From Colwellia sp. 20A7 (GTDB lineage: Bacteria > Pseudomonadota > Gammaproteobacteria > Enterobacterales > Alteromonadaceae): a stretch of 64,000 bases of DNA. Shown here in pieces: positions 38,037-46,242 of the stretch. A program made the position numbers and the translations under genes. Every line of letters begins with the position of its first letter. Position 1 is the first letter of the stretch. The stretch is from the NCBI RefSeq assembly GCF_009832865.1, contig NZ_CP047130.1, positions 3,534,001 to 3,598,000 of the forward strand. Reading direction: 5' to 3'. The notes under the pieces are model-generated. The model was not told the DNA's origin and ran no database searches. It was given only the letters and a program-made list of their open reading frames with translations.

Positions 38037-38610
38037 TCAGAATATGTAACATAACGCTTGAGATCCTGAATCAAGTTCAGGATGACGAAAGAACCCGTCA
38101 TTCCATAGGTCACCATTCCTGTCATTCCGTTGGTCACTTAATACGGAATCCCATGCGTGTGGTTGAATAGTACGTAGGATAGCGAATCCATGCACTACGA
38201 AGCATAACGCTTGGGATTCTGAATCAAGTTCAGAATGACGAAAAAGTACTGTCATTCCGTTGTTCACCCTGCCACCTCATTCCGTAGGTCACTTAATACG
38301 GAATCCCACGCGTATGGTTGAATAGTACGTAGGATAGCAAATCCATGCACTACGAAGCATAACGTTTGGGATTCTGAATCAAGTTCAGGATGACGACTGA
38401 AGTCGCCCCTACATACGCCCCAACAAAAAACATTGTTAGGCTAAGGTGATCGACATCACTGTAGGGGCGAATTTATTCGCCTAATAATAAGAACAGGCGA
38501 CATTCGTCGTCATTCCGTTGGTCACTTAATACGGAATCTTCCTCGTAAAGCAGCATAACGCTTGAGATCCTGAATCAAGTTCAGGATGACGGTGATCATT
38601 CAGAATGGCT
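38037..38610. repeat. ATTCCGT / TCCTGAATCAAGTTCAGGA palindromic repeat cluster
   Basis: The gap after gntR holds two near-identical 120-bp units (38121-38240 and 38276-38395). Each has CATTCCGT-TGGTCACTTAATACGGAATCCC, a TGGTTGAATAGTACGTAGGATAGC middle, and the inverted repeat ATTCTGAATCAAGTTCAGAAT followed by GACG. A leading partial unit (38045-38084) and a trailing short unit with its middle deleted (38510-38593) flank them. The same family occurs at 8920-9092. A frame across it encodes HPELDSGSQALC-like peptides and is not a gene. Confidence 0.85.
38392..38481. repeat. Single BIME of the 15.4-kb family inside the ATTCCGT cluster
   Basis: GACTGAAGTCGCCCCTAC (38396) and the inverted GTAGGGGCGAATTTATTCGCC (38461-38481) face each other across about 45 bases. 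These are the two core types of the array at 15357-16080, here as one pair in opposite orientation. Confidence 0.8.
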
Positions 38611-38660
38611 TATTATTATTGAGGATAACTAAAAATGTTTAAAAAGTAGGTTGTTTTAGG

Positions 38661-38690
38661 CAAAAAAAAGCCTCTCAAATGAGAGGCTAA
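38661..38690 (-). terminator. Terminator of the DEH reductase-like gene
   Basis: AGCCTCTC-AAAT-GAGAGGCT (38669-38688) is a perfect eight-pair stem, followed by eight T on the minus strand. Confidence 0.9.
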
Positions 38691-38746
38691 AAGATAGTCA
38701 TACAAGCTACTATCCCATCAAAATTACTTTGATAAAAGTCTTCGAA

Positions 38747-39628
38747 TTACTTCTCTAATTTAGAAAAATAATCAAAAATCACTGGTACATCATTTTGACC
38801 AAGACCAGCATCAACAGCGGCTTGTAAGTTTGCAGAAGTACCTTGAGCAATTAAAGACTCACTACCTAAATCAGCAACCATTTGATTAAAGTAACCAAGA
38901 TCTTTGTTTGCGTTTGCAACAGAGAAACCTAATTTCTCTTCGCCATCTACAGCGTAAAACTTACAGAACTGCATGAATGGTGAATTAGACGGGCCTGCAG
39001 ACATAATGTCAAACAATTGTTGACCGTCAACACCAGCAAGTTTTGCTATAGCAAAAGCTTGTGACATAGCAGTAACAGTTGTCATACCCATAAAGTTATT
39101 GATTAACTTAGTTGTATGACCAGCACCTAATTTACCAAGATGGAATACGTTTTCGCCTTGCTCTTCTAATAAAGATTTAACTTTATTAAAAGTATCCATA
39201 TCACCAGCAGCCATGATGTTTAATAAACCATCTTTAGCATGTGCAGGAGTACGGCCTAAAGGAGCATCGATCATGCCAATGCCTTTTTCAGCAAGTGCGG
39301 CACCAATTTTAATCGTTGATGCTGGGATCGAAGTACCAAAGTCAATTAGCGTTGAACCTTCTTTCATACCAGCTAAAACACCATCATCACCGTATACAAT
39401 TTTTTCAACAACAGCTGAAGTTGTAAGACAAAATTCAACCACGTCACTAGCAGCAGCCAATTCTTTAGCAGAAGTAAATTGAGTCGCATTACCACGAGCA
39501 AGTACAGCATCAACTGCCGCTTGATTAAGGTCCATTACGTTTACATGAAAACCGCGGGTTTGTAGGTTTTCAACCATGTTGCCGCCCATAAGGCCAAGGC
39601 CGATGAAACCTATAGTAGGTTTTGTCAT
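38747..39628 (-). CDS. Beta-hydroxyacid dehydrogenase family protein, probable DEH reductase
   Basis: 293 residues, family of 3-hydroxyisobutyrate and tartronate-semialdehyde reductases. Seen: the Rossmann motif IGFIGLGLMGGNMV (6-19), substrate loop FGTSIPAST and DAPLGRTPAHAKDG near 95-130, and the catalytic Lys in GAGHTTKLINNFMG near 165-178. In Vibrio and Flavobacterium alginate loci such enzymes reduce DEH to KDG with NAD(P)H; context supports this here. Tartronate-semialdehyde reductase (GarR-like) is the alternative. It has its own promoter with the shared operator and its own terminator. Confidence 0.82.
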   Translation of the reverse strand: MTKPTIGFIGLGLMGGNMVENLQTRGFHVNVMDLNQAAVDAVLARGNATQFTSAKELAAASDVVEFCLTTSAVVEKIVYGDDGVLAGMKEGSTLIDFGTSIPASTIKIGAALAEKGIGMIDAPLGRTPAHAKDGLLNIMAAGDMDTFNKVKSLLEEQGENVFHLGKLGAGHTTKLINNFMGMTTVTAMSQAFAIAKLAGVDGQQLFDIMSAGPSNSPFMQFCKFYAVDGEEKLGFSVANANKDLGYFNQMVADLGSESLIAQGTSANLQAAVDAGLGQNDVPVIFDYFSKLEK

Positions 39629-39868
39629 ATCTAACTCCTAAAAATATTTTTTATGTTTATCTGAGTGTGAAATATTTCACCTAAAACTCAGATTACTATT
39701 TAATCTACAATCAAATAACAACTTTGATTAGAATCTATTATGCAAACCATTCAATAGTATGTCTGCATAACTGTAAGTCACTAAGAAAAGATTAATAATG
39801 TGACTTTTAATATAAGCTAATCGGTTAGTTAAAATGCCTAACTACGCCTAATAATTACGAACAATTTA

Positions 39869-39916
39869 ATACTAACCAACACCAACTAAAATGTCAACCA
39901 ATTGTACGTAATTGGT
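39869..39916 (-). promoter_or_regulatory. Promoter and operator of the DEH reductase-like gene
   Basis: Minus strand: TTGACA (39897-39892), 17 bases, TAGTAT (39874-39869). TTGGTTA overlaps the -10 box, and a further TTGGTG lies in the spacer. Just upstream, ACCAATT-GTACGT-AATTGGT (39897-39916) is a perfect inverted repeat touching the -35 box, a plausible GntR/FCD operator. Confidence 0.75.
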
Positions 39917-39985
39917 AATAACAAAGTCGATTTTTAAAACGTTTATTTAATGAATGATAGATTGGATATAAAATTAATTTATTAA

Positions 39986-40023
39986 TAAAAAACGCAGTAT
40001 CGAACCTAAATCAAATACTGCGT
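39986..40023 (-). terminator. Terminator of the second TonB receptor gene
   Basis: ACGCAGTAT and ATACTGCGT pair over nine bases around a 14-base loop, with TTTTTT after it on the minus strand. It lies 180 bases past the stop. Confidence 0.7.
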
Positions 40024-40201
40024 CATTTTTAATCTTTACTAAATAACAATCTACTTAATCATTATTACGCTTTAATTAAAACTTACCAAAAATGGTCATA
40101 TTGTAAATAAAGATTACACATTATATATAACCAAAACTAACATACGCTAATCAAGCCTAAACCAACTCGTTCAAGCTAGTTTAGGATATATGTTAGGTAG
40201 A

Positions 40202-43200
40202 TTAGAAACGGTAGCTAGCACCAAAGGTAATACGACGGTCAGTGATGCCTTGAGCACATAACAATGCACCTTGATTAACACAAGATTGAGAAATATCTGA
40301 TCTAGTTAAGTTAACAGCTTCAACACCAAGGTTTAGCTGGTCATTCACGTCATAACTTATGCTCGCATTAAGTTGTCCTCTGTCATGTGTAACAACAGGA
40401 TAACCTAAAGTCGATGTAAGACTTGCGCCCGCAGCAGTATCTAAAGTACGGTACGCTTCACGCCAAGTGTAACGCAATCTTGCAGCAAGACCGAACTTCT
40501 CGTAGTAGACTGACGCATTATAAGCATTTTCTGAAAAATCAAGTAAACCTTGCTTTAAAGTGTAATCTGTCCAATTAGCAGACTCATCATCATAAACACC
40601 ATTGGCAGCATTAAATATCTGCCCACCACGACTTGAAGCAGTGTAATCTGCAGAGCCACCTGAATAATCTTGGATCGTGTAATTAATTACAAAGCCAAAA
40701 CCTGACGCCCAACCTAAGTCATCTTCAAAGCTTGAAAGGTCGTATTGGAACGCCATCTCAATACCTGATTGTTTGATTTTCGCACTATCATTAAATAATG
40801 ATTCACGATCAACACATAAACCTGTTGAATTAGGATCACCTAAGGTATTTGGTTGAACAGATGGGTTATAAATACCAGTACTACAAGTAGGACCTGTCTC
40901 ACGTAAACCATCTGTACCATAGCTTGCATAATCGAGCTCAGTAACAAATAAGTTACTACGGTCTTTTTGAAAGTAACCAATACTTACTACTGCTGATTCT
41001 GCAAAATACCACTCAGCAGAAAGGTCAAATGAAGTCACTTCTTCTGGTTGTAGTCCTGCATTACCAATTTCTACCGTTTGGTTTTCATTAGTACTGTATG
41101 ATACAGAGGTATTCAAATCACCAAAATCAGGACGTAAGATATCTTTACCCCAACCTAAACGAACAACAACATCATCCGTTACATCGGCAACGATATTTAA
41201 ACGAGGTAGCGTATAACTATAATCAGCTTTAGTCGTTACAGCTATTACCTCAGAACCGATTACAGAATTACCTGTTGAAGCAATGTCGGTAGAAATATGA
41301 CGAACACCAAAGTTACCGCGAATCATTTCATATTCAAAGTTTGCTTGAGCATAAATAGCAAGCGTTTTTTCTTCGATGCTAAAAACAGCCGTATCACTAG
41401 GCGTTAAATCAGGGGCGTCAACATTACCACCATGTTGCTCCATTGCACCAATTAGAATATCAGTAACAGCATCCGGATCGTTAAATACTAAATCAGGGTC
41501 GATAATTAAGAAGTCGCGCATCGCTAATTCTCTACCATCAGCATCACCAAAATTACTAGGGCCTGCAACAAGAAGTTCAGAGAATAAAGCACCACTTGGG
41601 CTATCTACCATTTGACTGAAGCCACCGATACGATCTGAACGAGTAACCGCATCATGTTTAGTTTTGTTATAACGGATACCCGCATCTACTGAAGTAATAA
41701 CACTATCGTCAATAAAGTATGTTGAATCTATACGGAATGCTGTATCAGAGTTTTCATTACTGCTGCGGCTAATATCAACCTGATCTAACACTACATTTGC
41801 AGGATTTAATAACTCAGCTGTGCTTGGTGCAAAGGCTGAATTTTCATCAATACCAAATGTTAATTTACCACCTGTTAAGTCATAGGCGAATGGAACACCA
41901 TTATCATTTGCATCAGTTATAGGTGCATTAGGATTGATAAAGTTTAATTGTGAATTATATGAAGGAGTTGTTGTATCTGAAGATGCATGTGAAATTTCAG
42001 AGCTTATAAATAAGTTGTTGCCTTGCCATTCACCACCGACTCTAAATATTTGTGTATCAGTTACACGTGCACCAGTATCACTATTGAAACGTAAGTTTGG
42101 ATCTGAATCGTGAATAGCTGAATTAGGTTGGATTGTTCCTGTTTGAGCAAATTGCATACTACCTAAGTTGACACCATCTAATGAGCCAAAATTAACAGTT
42201 TCAAAAGTATCAGGTACACTATCGGCACGGAAACCAGCAACACCAGAAGCTTGAACACGCGTACTTTCTTGACGTTGTTCTTGTTTAGTTAAAACAGCAT
42301 CAACAAAAAATTTCATATCGTCATTAGGAGCATATTCTACGGTACCAGCAAAGTTTGATGTTTCATATTCAAAATTTTCTAATTCTTGGTTTAAGAATTG
42401 AATACCAACATAATCACCTGTTGTAGCATTATCTGTAGTAGGTTCAGCATCTCTGTCAACACGAGGGCGAAATGAAGTTGCTTCTTGCTCTGTATAACTA
42501 CCACTTACTACTACACCGATTTTACCACCGGAATCAAGTTCCCAGTTATCACCGTATGCACCAGAAAAACGAGGCATAATTCCGTCAGTAGTTAAACTAC
42601 TATCTTCACCTTGAATGCGCACAGAACCTAAAGTTTCAGTTAATTCTAGCGGACGAATAGTACGTAAGTTAATTGTACCACCAATTGAACCCTCAGTAGT
42701 TTTTGCTGTAGGTGCTTTAGTTACTTCAACACCAGCGATAATGGCAGCAGAAAGATCTTCGAAGTTCATACCTGTACGGCCGCCACCAGTACCAACGGTA
42801 GACGCACCGTTAATTTCAACGCGGTTTGCGTTAGTACCACGAATTTGTACACCCGTACCAACACCAGCTGTTCTTGTAATTTGTACACCAGTAATATTTT
42901 CAAGTACTTCGGCTAAATTTTGATCGGGTAATTTACCGATATCAATCGCATTAATTACTTCTGTTAAATTATTGGTATTACGTTTTTCTGCTAGTGCGCT
43001 AGTTAAAGATCCTCGCATACCCGTAACAGAGATTACTTCAATTTCGGCTTCTTTTTGTACGGTATTAGCTGGCTCATCAGCAGCTACTGCTGCAAATGGA
43101 AGTGCTAAACCTAAACACGCAACAGATAAGTTATTGCGAATGCTTTTGCCTGTAAACAGTTGTTGAACTGTAGCAGCTAGCTTTGTTTTTTTAGTAGTTA

Positions 43201-43213
43201 TAATGTTTTTCAT
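40202..43213 (-). CDS. TonB-dependent receptor, second of the alginate locus
   Basis: The start is placed at ATG 43213 (MKNIITTKKTKLAATVQQ) because AAGGCGGGGA precedes it; the ATG at 43228 has no ribosome site. 1003 residues. Signal sequence with a long n-region, cleavage near AVAAD. TonB-box-like IEVISVTGMRGSL, plug with INAIDIGKLPDQNLAEVLENI and VQIRGTNANRVEINGAS, and a barrel ending ITFGASYRF with terminal Phe. Its N-terminal motif TGMRGSLTSALAEKRN matches the other receptor, so they are paralogous, with perhaps different oligomer size or composition. The promoter at 43307-43335 carries the same operator motif. Confidence 0.9.
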   Translation of the reverse strand: MKNIITTKKTKLAATVQQLFTGKSIRNNLSVACLGLALPFAAVAADEPANTVQKEAEIEVISVTGMRGSLTSALAEKRNTNNLTEVINAIDIGKLPDQNLAEVLENITGVQITRTAGVGTGVQIRGTNANRVEINGASTVGTGGGRTGMNFEDLSAAIIAGVEVTKAPTAKTTEGSIGGTINLRTIRPLELTETLGSVRIQGEDSSLTTDGIMPRFSGAYGDNWELDSGGKIGVVVSGSYTEQEATSFRPRVDRDAEPTTDNATTGDYVGIQFLNQELENFEYETSNFAGTVEYAPNDDMKFFVDAVLTKQEQRQESTRVQASGVAGFRADSVPDTFETVNFGSLDGVNLGSMQFAQTGTIQPNSAIHDSDPNLRFNSDTGARVTDTQIFRVGGEWQGNNLFISSEISHASSDTTTPSYNSQLNFINPNAPITDANDNGVPFAYDLTGGKLTFGIDENSAFAPSTAELLNPANVVLDQVDISRSSNENSDTAFRIDSTYFIDDSVITSVDAGIRYNKTKHDAVTRSDRIGGFSQMVDSPSGALFSELLVAGPSNFGDADGRELAMRDFLIIDPDLVFNDPDAVTDILIGAMEQHGGNVDAPDLTPSDTAVFSIEEKTLAIYAQANFEYEMIRGNFGVRHISTDIASTGNSVIGSEVIAVTTKADYSYTLPRLNIVADVTDDVVVRLGWGKDILRPDFGDLNTSVSYSTNENQTVEIGNAGLQPEEVTSFDLSAEWYFAESAVVSIGYFQKDRSNLFVTELDYASYGTDGLRETGPTCSTGIYNPSVQPNTLGDPNSTGLCVDRESLFNDSAKIKQSGIEMAFQYDLSSFEDDLGWASGFGFVINYTIQDYSGGSADYTASSRGGQIFNAANGVYDDESANWTDYTLKQGLLDFSENAYNASVYYEKFGLAARLRYTWREAYRTLDTAAGASLTSTLGYPVVTHDRGQLNASISYDVNDQLNLGVEAVNLTRSDISQSCVNQGALLCAQGITDRRITFGASYRF

Positions 43214-43306
43214 ATTCCCCGCCTTCATATTATTGGTTTAATAATAGTTCAAAATTTATTGGGCTTTTATTTTTGAACTTTTATAATTTTAATTAGACAA
43301 CAACTT

Positions 43307-43335
43307 AAACTAACCAATAATCATAAAATTGTCAA
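43307..43335 (-). promoter_or_regulatory. Promoter and operator of the second TonB receptor gene
   Basis: Minus strand: TTGACA (43335-43330), 17 bases, TAGTTT (43312-43307), with TTGGTTA across the spacer end and -10 box. TTGGTAA also occurs upstream (plus TTACCAA at about 43347). Confidence 0.65.
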
Positions 43336-43655
43336 CAATCTATTATTACCAATATCCTGTATATTCAACATAAGCAACGGTTATTGGTAATGAGTTACGG
43401 TAACCAGCTGATATATAATAATTAATATAATTTAAATTTTATTTGGTGATTTATAGATTAGAGTAATTACACTTATATAAGAAAAATTAACTAGTTTTAG
43501 ATGGATATTATTAATCTTATAAAAAACCACAGAATAATCCTTTTAAATCAGTAGATTAACAATAAACAACGAGCTTTCAGATGTATTTATTTAAAACAAT
43601 CAATAACTTAAAAAATATACCGATAATCATGCCTATATTATCCGTAATCCAAAGA

Positions 43656-43679
43656 GGTTAATACCAATTGGTATTAACC
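43656..43679. repeat. Perfect 24-bp palindrome
   Basis: GGTTAATACCAA followed at once by its own reverse complement. The inner part TAATACCAATTGGTATTA equals two MITE-like ends (see 27983) placed head to head. Confidence 0.7.
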
Positions 43680-43820
43680 CTTTATAGATATTAATCACTA
43701 TATTAATTGCTATGGTAAGTTTGTTATATGATCTTACACAGGAGTGTTCTGATTATTACAAAGAGAAATAAAATAGGTATATGTACAGTTAAACAATATT
43801 GGTGGGAAAATTGAATGATT

Positions 43821-43882
43821 GATAAAAAATTAACGGCTGTTGATACATAATAGATAGCTCATCTACCTATTATGTATCAACA
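43821..43882 (-). terminator. Strong terminator ending the urea locus
   Basis: Arms of 16 bases (43838-43853 and 43867-43882: TGTTGATACATAATAG and its complement) pair perfectly around 13 bases. On the minus strand an AATTTTTTATC tract follows. It lies 13 bases past the stop of the 62-residue protein gene. Confidence 0.85.
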
Positions 43883-43894
43883 ATCAACTAAAAC

Positions 43895-44083
43895 TTAATT
43901 CTTTTGAGCGTTTTTCTTTTTAAACCACGTATACCCTTTATATACCACTAGCGCAAAAACAACCCAAAAAGTAATATGATAAAAGGTGTGAAGAGAGCCA
44001 TCGCCTAATGCGTGATCTGTATGTGCAAATGCTTGGGCGGTAAATAAGCTCAAAAAACTAATAAGTATTGTTAAAACGTTCAT
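43895..44083 (-). CDS. Small histidine-containing membrane protein at the end of the urease operon
   Basis: 62 residues. Signal-like first segment (MNVLTILISFLSLFTAQAFA), then a short loop rich in His (HTDHALGDGSLHTFYH), a second membrane segment (ITFWVVFALVVYKGYTWF) and a basic tail (KKKNAQKN). AGGATTTAT gives a ribosome site. It is the last gene before the urea-locus terminator, 152 bases after ureG. The periplasmic His loop suggests metal binding, perhaps nickel in support of urease, as HupE/UreJ proteins also carry such motifs; this is inference and no named family is claimed. Confidence 0.7.
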   Translation of the reverse strand: MNVLTILISFLSLFTAQAFAHTDHALGDGSLHTFYHITFWVVFALVVYKGYTWFKKKNAQKN

Positions 44084-44235
44084 AATAAATCCTTAAAATA
44101 ATGGGAATAAGTAAAGTAAAAATAACTAACTGATAGCCTAAATTTAAACTATCAACTAGATTGTTCTCAAAAAACAGTTTTATAGAAACGAGCGCTATAA
44201 ATAACTAGCTTTGTAAAAATCAGATCAATCAAAAA

Positions 44236-44847
44236 TTAAATTTTTAACATACCTTCTTTTTCAATAAATTCGATTATCTCGGCTAAACCTTGTTTAGTTT
44301 TCATATTAGAGAAGATAAACTTCTTATCGCCGCGCATCTTTTTAGTGTCTCTGTCCATCACTTCAAGTGAAGCACCCACTAAATCAGCAACATCAATCTT
44401 ATTAATAATCAGTAAATCAGATTTAGTTATACCAGGACCACCTTTACGTGGAATTTTATCGCCTGCTGAGACATCAATAACATAAATGGTTAAATCAGAT
44501 AATTCAGGGCTAAAAGTAGCGCTTAAGTTATCACCACCACTTTCAATTAACACGAAGTCTAAATTAGGGTGTAATGCTTGTAGCTCATCAATAGCGGCTA
44601 AGTTCATCGAAGCATCTTCACGAATAGCGGTATGAGGACAACCACCAGTTTCTACGCCCATAATTCTATCTGCTGCTAGTGCATCATTTTTAGTTAAAAA
44701 TTCAGCATCTTCACGGGTATAAATATCGTTAGTAACTACAGCCATATTATATGTATCACGTAAGGCTAAACATAACTCGCGTAATAGGGCTGTTTTTCCT
44801 GAACCAACAGGACCACCAACACCAATACGTAAAACTTGTTTTTTCAT
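44236..44847 (-). CDS. ureG: Urease accessory GTPase UreG
   Basis: GTPase that powers nickel delivery into the urease active site, working with UreE, UreF and UreD. 203 residues, the usual length. Seen: P-loop [14 protein letters not shown] (8-21), the metal-binding CPH in [15 protein letters not shown] near 67-81, [15 protein letters not shown] near 103, and [12 protein letters not shown] near 149-160 (guanine specificity). It is 115 bases after the ureF stop, a larger gap than elsewhere in the operon. Confidence 0.97.
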   Translation of the reverse strand: MKKQVLRIGVGGPVGSGKTALLRELCLALRDTYNMAVVTNDIYTREDAEFLTKNDALAADRIMGVETGGCPHTAIREDASMNLAAIDELQALHPNLDFVLIESGGDNLSATFSPELSDLTIYVIDVSAGDKIPRKGGPGITKSDLLIINKIDVADLVGASLEVMDRDTKKMRGDKKFIFSNMKTKQGLAEIIEFIEKEGMLKI

Positions 44848-44962
44848 TTTATATTCTCTTAATATCTTTTAAATAAATTGTATTTTGAACCATAATTGCA
44901 CTTTTAACACCATAAACTCTAAACGATAAGTTCAAGTAATAAGTTTGAATCGCAAACAATTG

Positions 44963-45721
44963 CTACGAGCGAAACAGTCGTGAATATTGTGTTTCATGCC
45001 AAGCACTCGCCATCGCTAAATGCGGCAAACTAGTCCCTATATCTTCATCAGCTACCTTGTTCGACTTTTCAATAATGGTTAATGTATTTTCAGTTAACTC
45101 AAAGAGTAAATTTTGTGCTTGGGTTTGGCCAAGTGGCACAAGCTTTGTTGCAGCCGCAACTTGATTATCGATATATGTCCAACAGTAACCACTTTGTGCT
45201 GAAATTAAATCAAGTTTAAAAACATACGCGCAAAGTGCAAAAGCACTAACAAAACTAATTTCTTGTAAATCGATTATTGCTTGGTAAGGCGTGATATCAA
45301 TACTATCAAGTTGCTTAATCAAACGTATCAACGCTTTTCCCATTGCTAAATCAGCCAACAATAATTCATGACTTTCTCGACAAGCAATCAAATGAGTATT
45401 CCATTCGCTAAACACCGCTAAATCATCATTGTTTAATGCGGTAAATAATCGCTTTAAAATAGCTAAGTCAGTTTGCGCAATAGATTCTGCTAAGTTAATA
45501 TTTATCCAACTAGCGGTCGTTTCAGGTGATACTAACCAGCCCATTTCCACCGCATACTCTAACCCTTGAGAAAACGAAAAACCACCAACAGGCAAATTAG
45601 CACTACATAGCTGTAAAAGCCTATTAAGTTGAATTGGATCAGCTTGTGGCTTTTCTAATGACTCAGTTACTGAAGCAACAGGTTTAACTTCTGACGCTTT
45701 AGTATACGTGTTAGTGTGCAT
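44963..45721 (-). CDS. ureF: Urease accessory protein UreF
   Basis: Part of the UreD-UreF-UreG complex that activates urease. The start is placed at ATG 45721 ([12 protein letters not shown]), overlapping the ureE stop by 11 bases. The far-upstream ATG at 45796 lies inside ureE and would add 25 residues that only mirror the ureE His-tail DNA. Product 252 residues, still with a longer N-terminal tail than usual. Seen: [28 protein letters not shown], the UreF hallmark near 35-62 of this start, and [20 protein letters not shown] at the end. Confidence 0.92.
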   Translation of the reverse strand: MHTNTYTKASEVKPVASVTESLEKPQADPIQLNRLLQLCSANLPVGGFSFSQGLEYAVEMGWLVSPETTASWININLAESIAQTDLAILKRLFTALNNDDLAVFSEWNTHLIACRESHELLLADLAMGKALIRLIKQLDSIDITPYQAIIDLQEISFVSAFALCAYVFKLDLISAQSGYCWTYIDNQVAAATKLVPLGQTQAQNLLFELTENTLTIIEKSNKVADEDIGTSLPHLAMASAWHETQYSRLFRS

Positions 45722-46169
45722 GAGAATGTGAGTGCCCATGACTGCCTTTGCTATAAGCACCATTTTCAGGTTCGAAAACAGTCGGCGTATGGTCAACCGT
45801 TAAACCGTATTTTTCCGCAAGCTCTTCTAACACATAGTCAGGCTTAAAGCGTACCCATAACTCGCCAATTTGTAATGAAGTATGGCGATTACCTAAGTGA
45901 TAACAGACTTTACAAAAAGTTAACCAATCGGTTGCCGTTGCCGTCGCTACGGGTTCATTAGCACCTTTAATTTCAATAAATTGACCACATTCAGTTTTTA
46001 AAACTTCCCCCACTAACAAGGGGTGACCACGTTCCATAAAAATACCAATATCTAAACCACTATCAGTTTTACTTTTAATTCGGGCTTTTTTTCGCGTGTC
46101 TTGATCTAACGTAATTGAATCGGCTATTTCACTATGAGTATGATCTAAACGTTCATATGCTTGTAACAT
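45711..46169 (-). CDS. ureE: Urease nickel metallochaperone UreE
   Basis: 152 residues. N-terminal peptide-binding domain and C-terminal metal domain with [15 protein letters not shown] near 50-65, [20 protein letters not shown] near 91-110 including the nickel-binding His, and a short His-rich tail HGHSHSHAH. Binds Ni(II) and hands it to UreG. Located 73 bases after ureC; its 3' end overlaps ureF. Confidence 0.96.
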   Translation of the reverse strand: MLQAYERLDHTHSEIADSITLDQDTRKKARIKSKTDSGLDIGIFMERGHPLLVGEVLKTECGQFIEIKGANEPVATATATDWLTFCKVCYHLGNRHTSLQIGELWVRFKPDYVLEELAEKYGLTVDHTPTVFEPENGAYSKGSHGHSHSHAH

Positions 46170-46242
46170 GTATTTTCCTAACCTTTCTAATTTTCTTTAA
46201 TAACTAACGATTAATGCTCATGCTTTGTTCAATGAAGAACAA

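Larger units (their letters stand above)
39629..40201. other. Gap between the reductase gene and the second TonB receptor
   Basis: 573 bases with the reductase promoter (39869-39897), the palindrome 39897-39916, and the receptor terminator (39986-40023). The remaining 170 bases before the receptor stop are AT-rich and show nothing. Confidence 0.6.
43229..43894. other. Gap between the receptor gene and the urea locus
   Basis: 666 AT-rich bases with the receptor promoter (43307-43335), a 24-bp perfect palindrome (43656-43679) and the urea-locus terminator (43838-43882). No credible frame. Confidence 0.6.

Noticed and set aside
38037..38267. Frame of 76 residues with HSELDSESQ and HPELDSGSQ peptides
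   Set aside because: It is a translation of the palindromic repeat family; such peptides are a familiar annotation artefact, and there is no ribosome site.
38747..39628. Tartronate-semialdehyde reductase (glycerate pathway) as the primary call
   Set aside because: No garK, garL or gcl gene is near, while the operator and neighbours tie the gene to the alginate locus; kept as an alternative.
45722..45796. Longer UreF start at 45796
   Set aside because: The added 25 residues come from another frame of the ureE His-tail DNA and do not resemble UreF.
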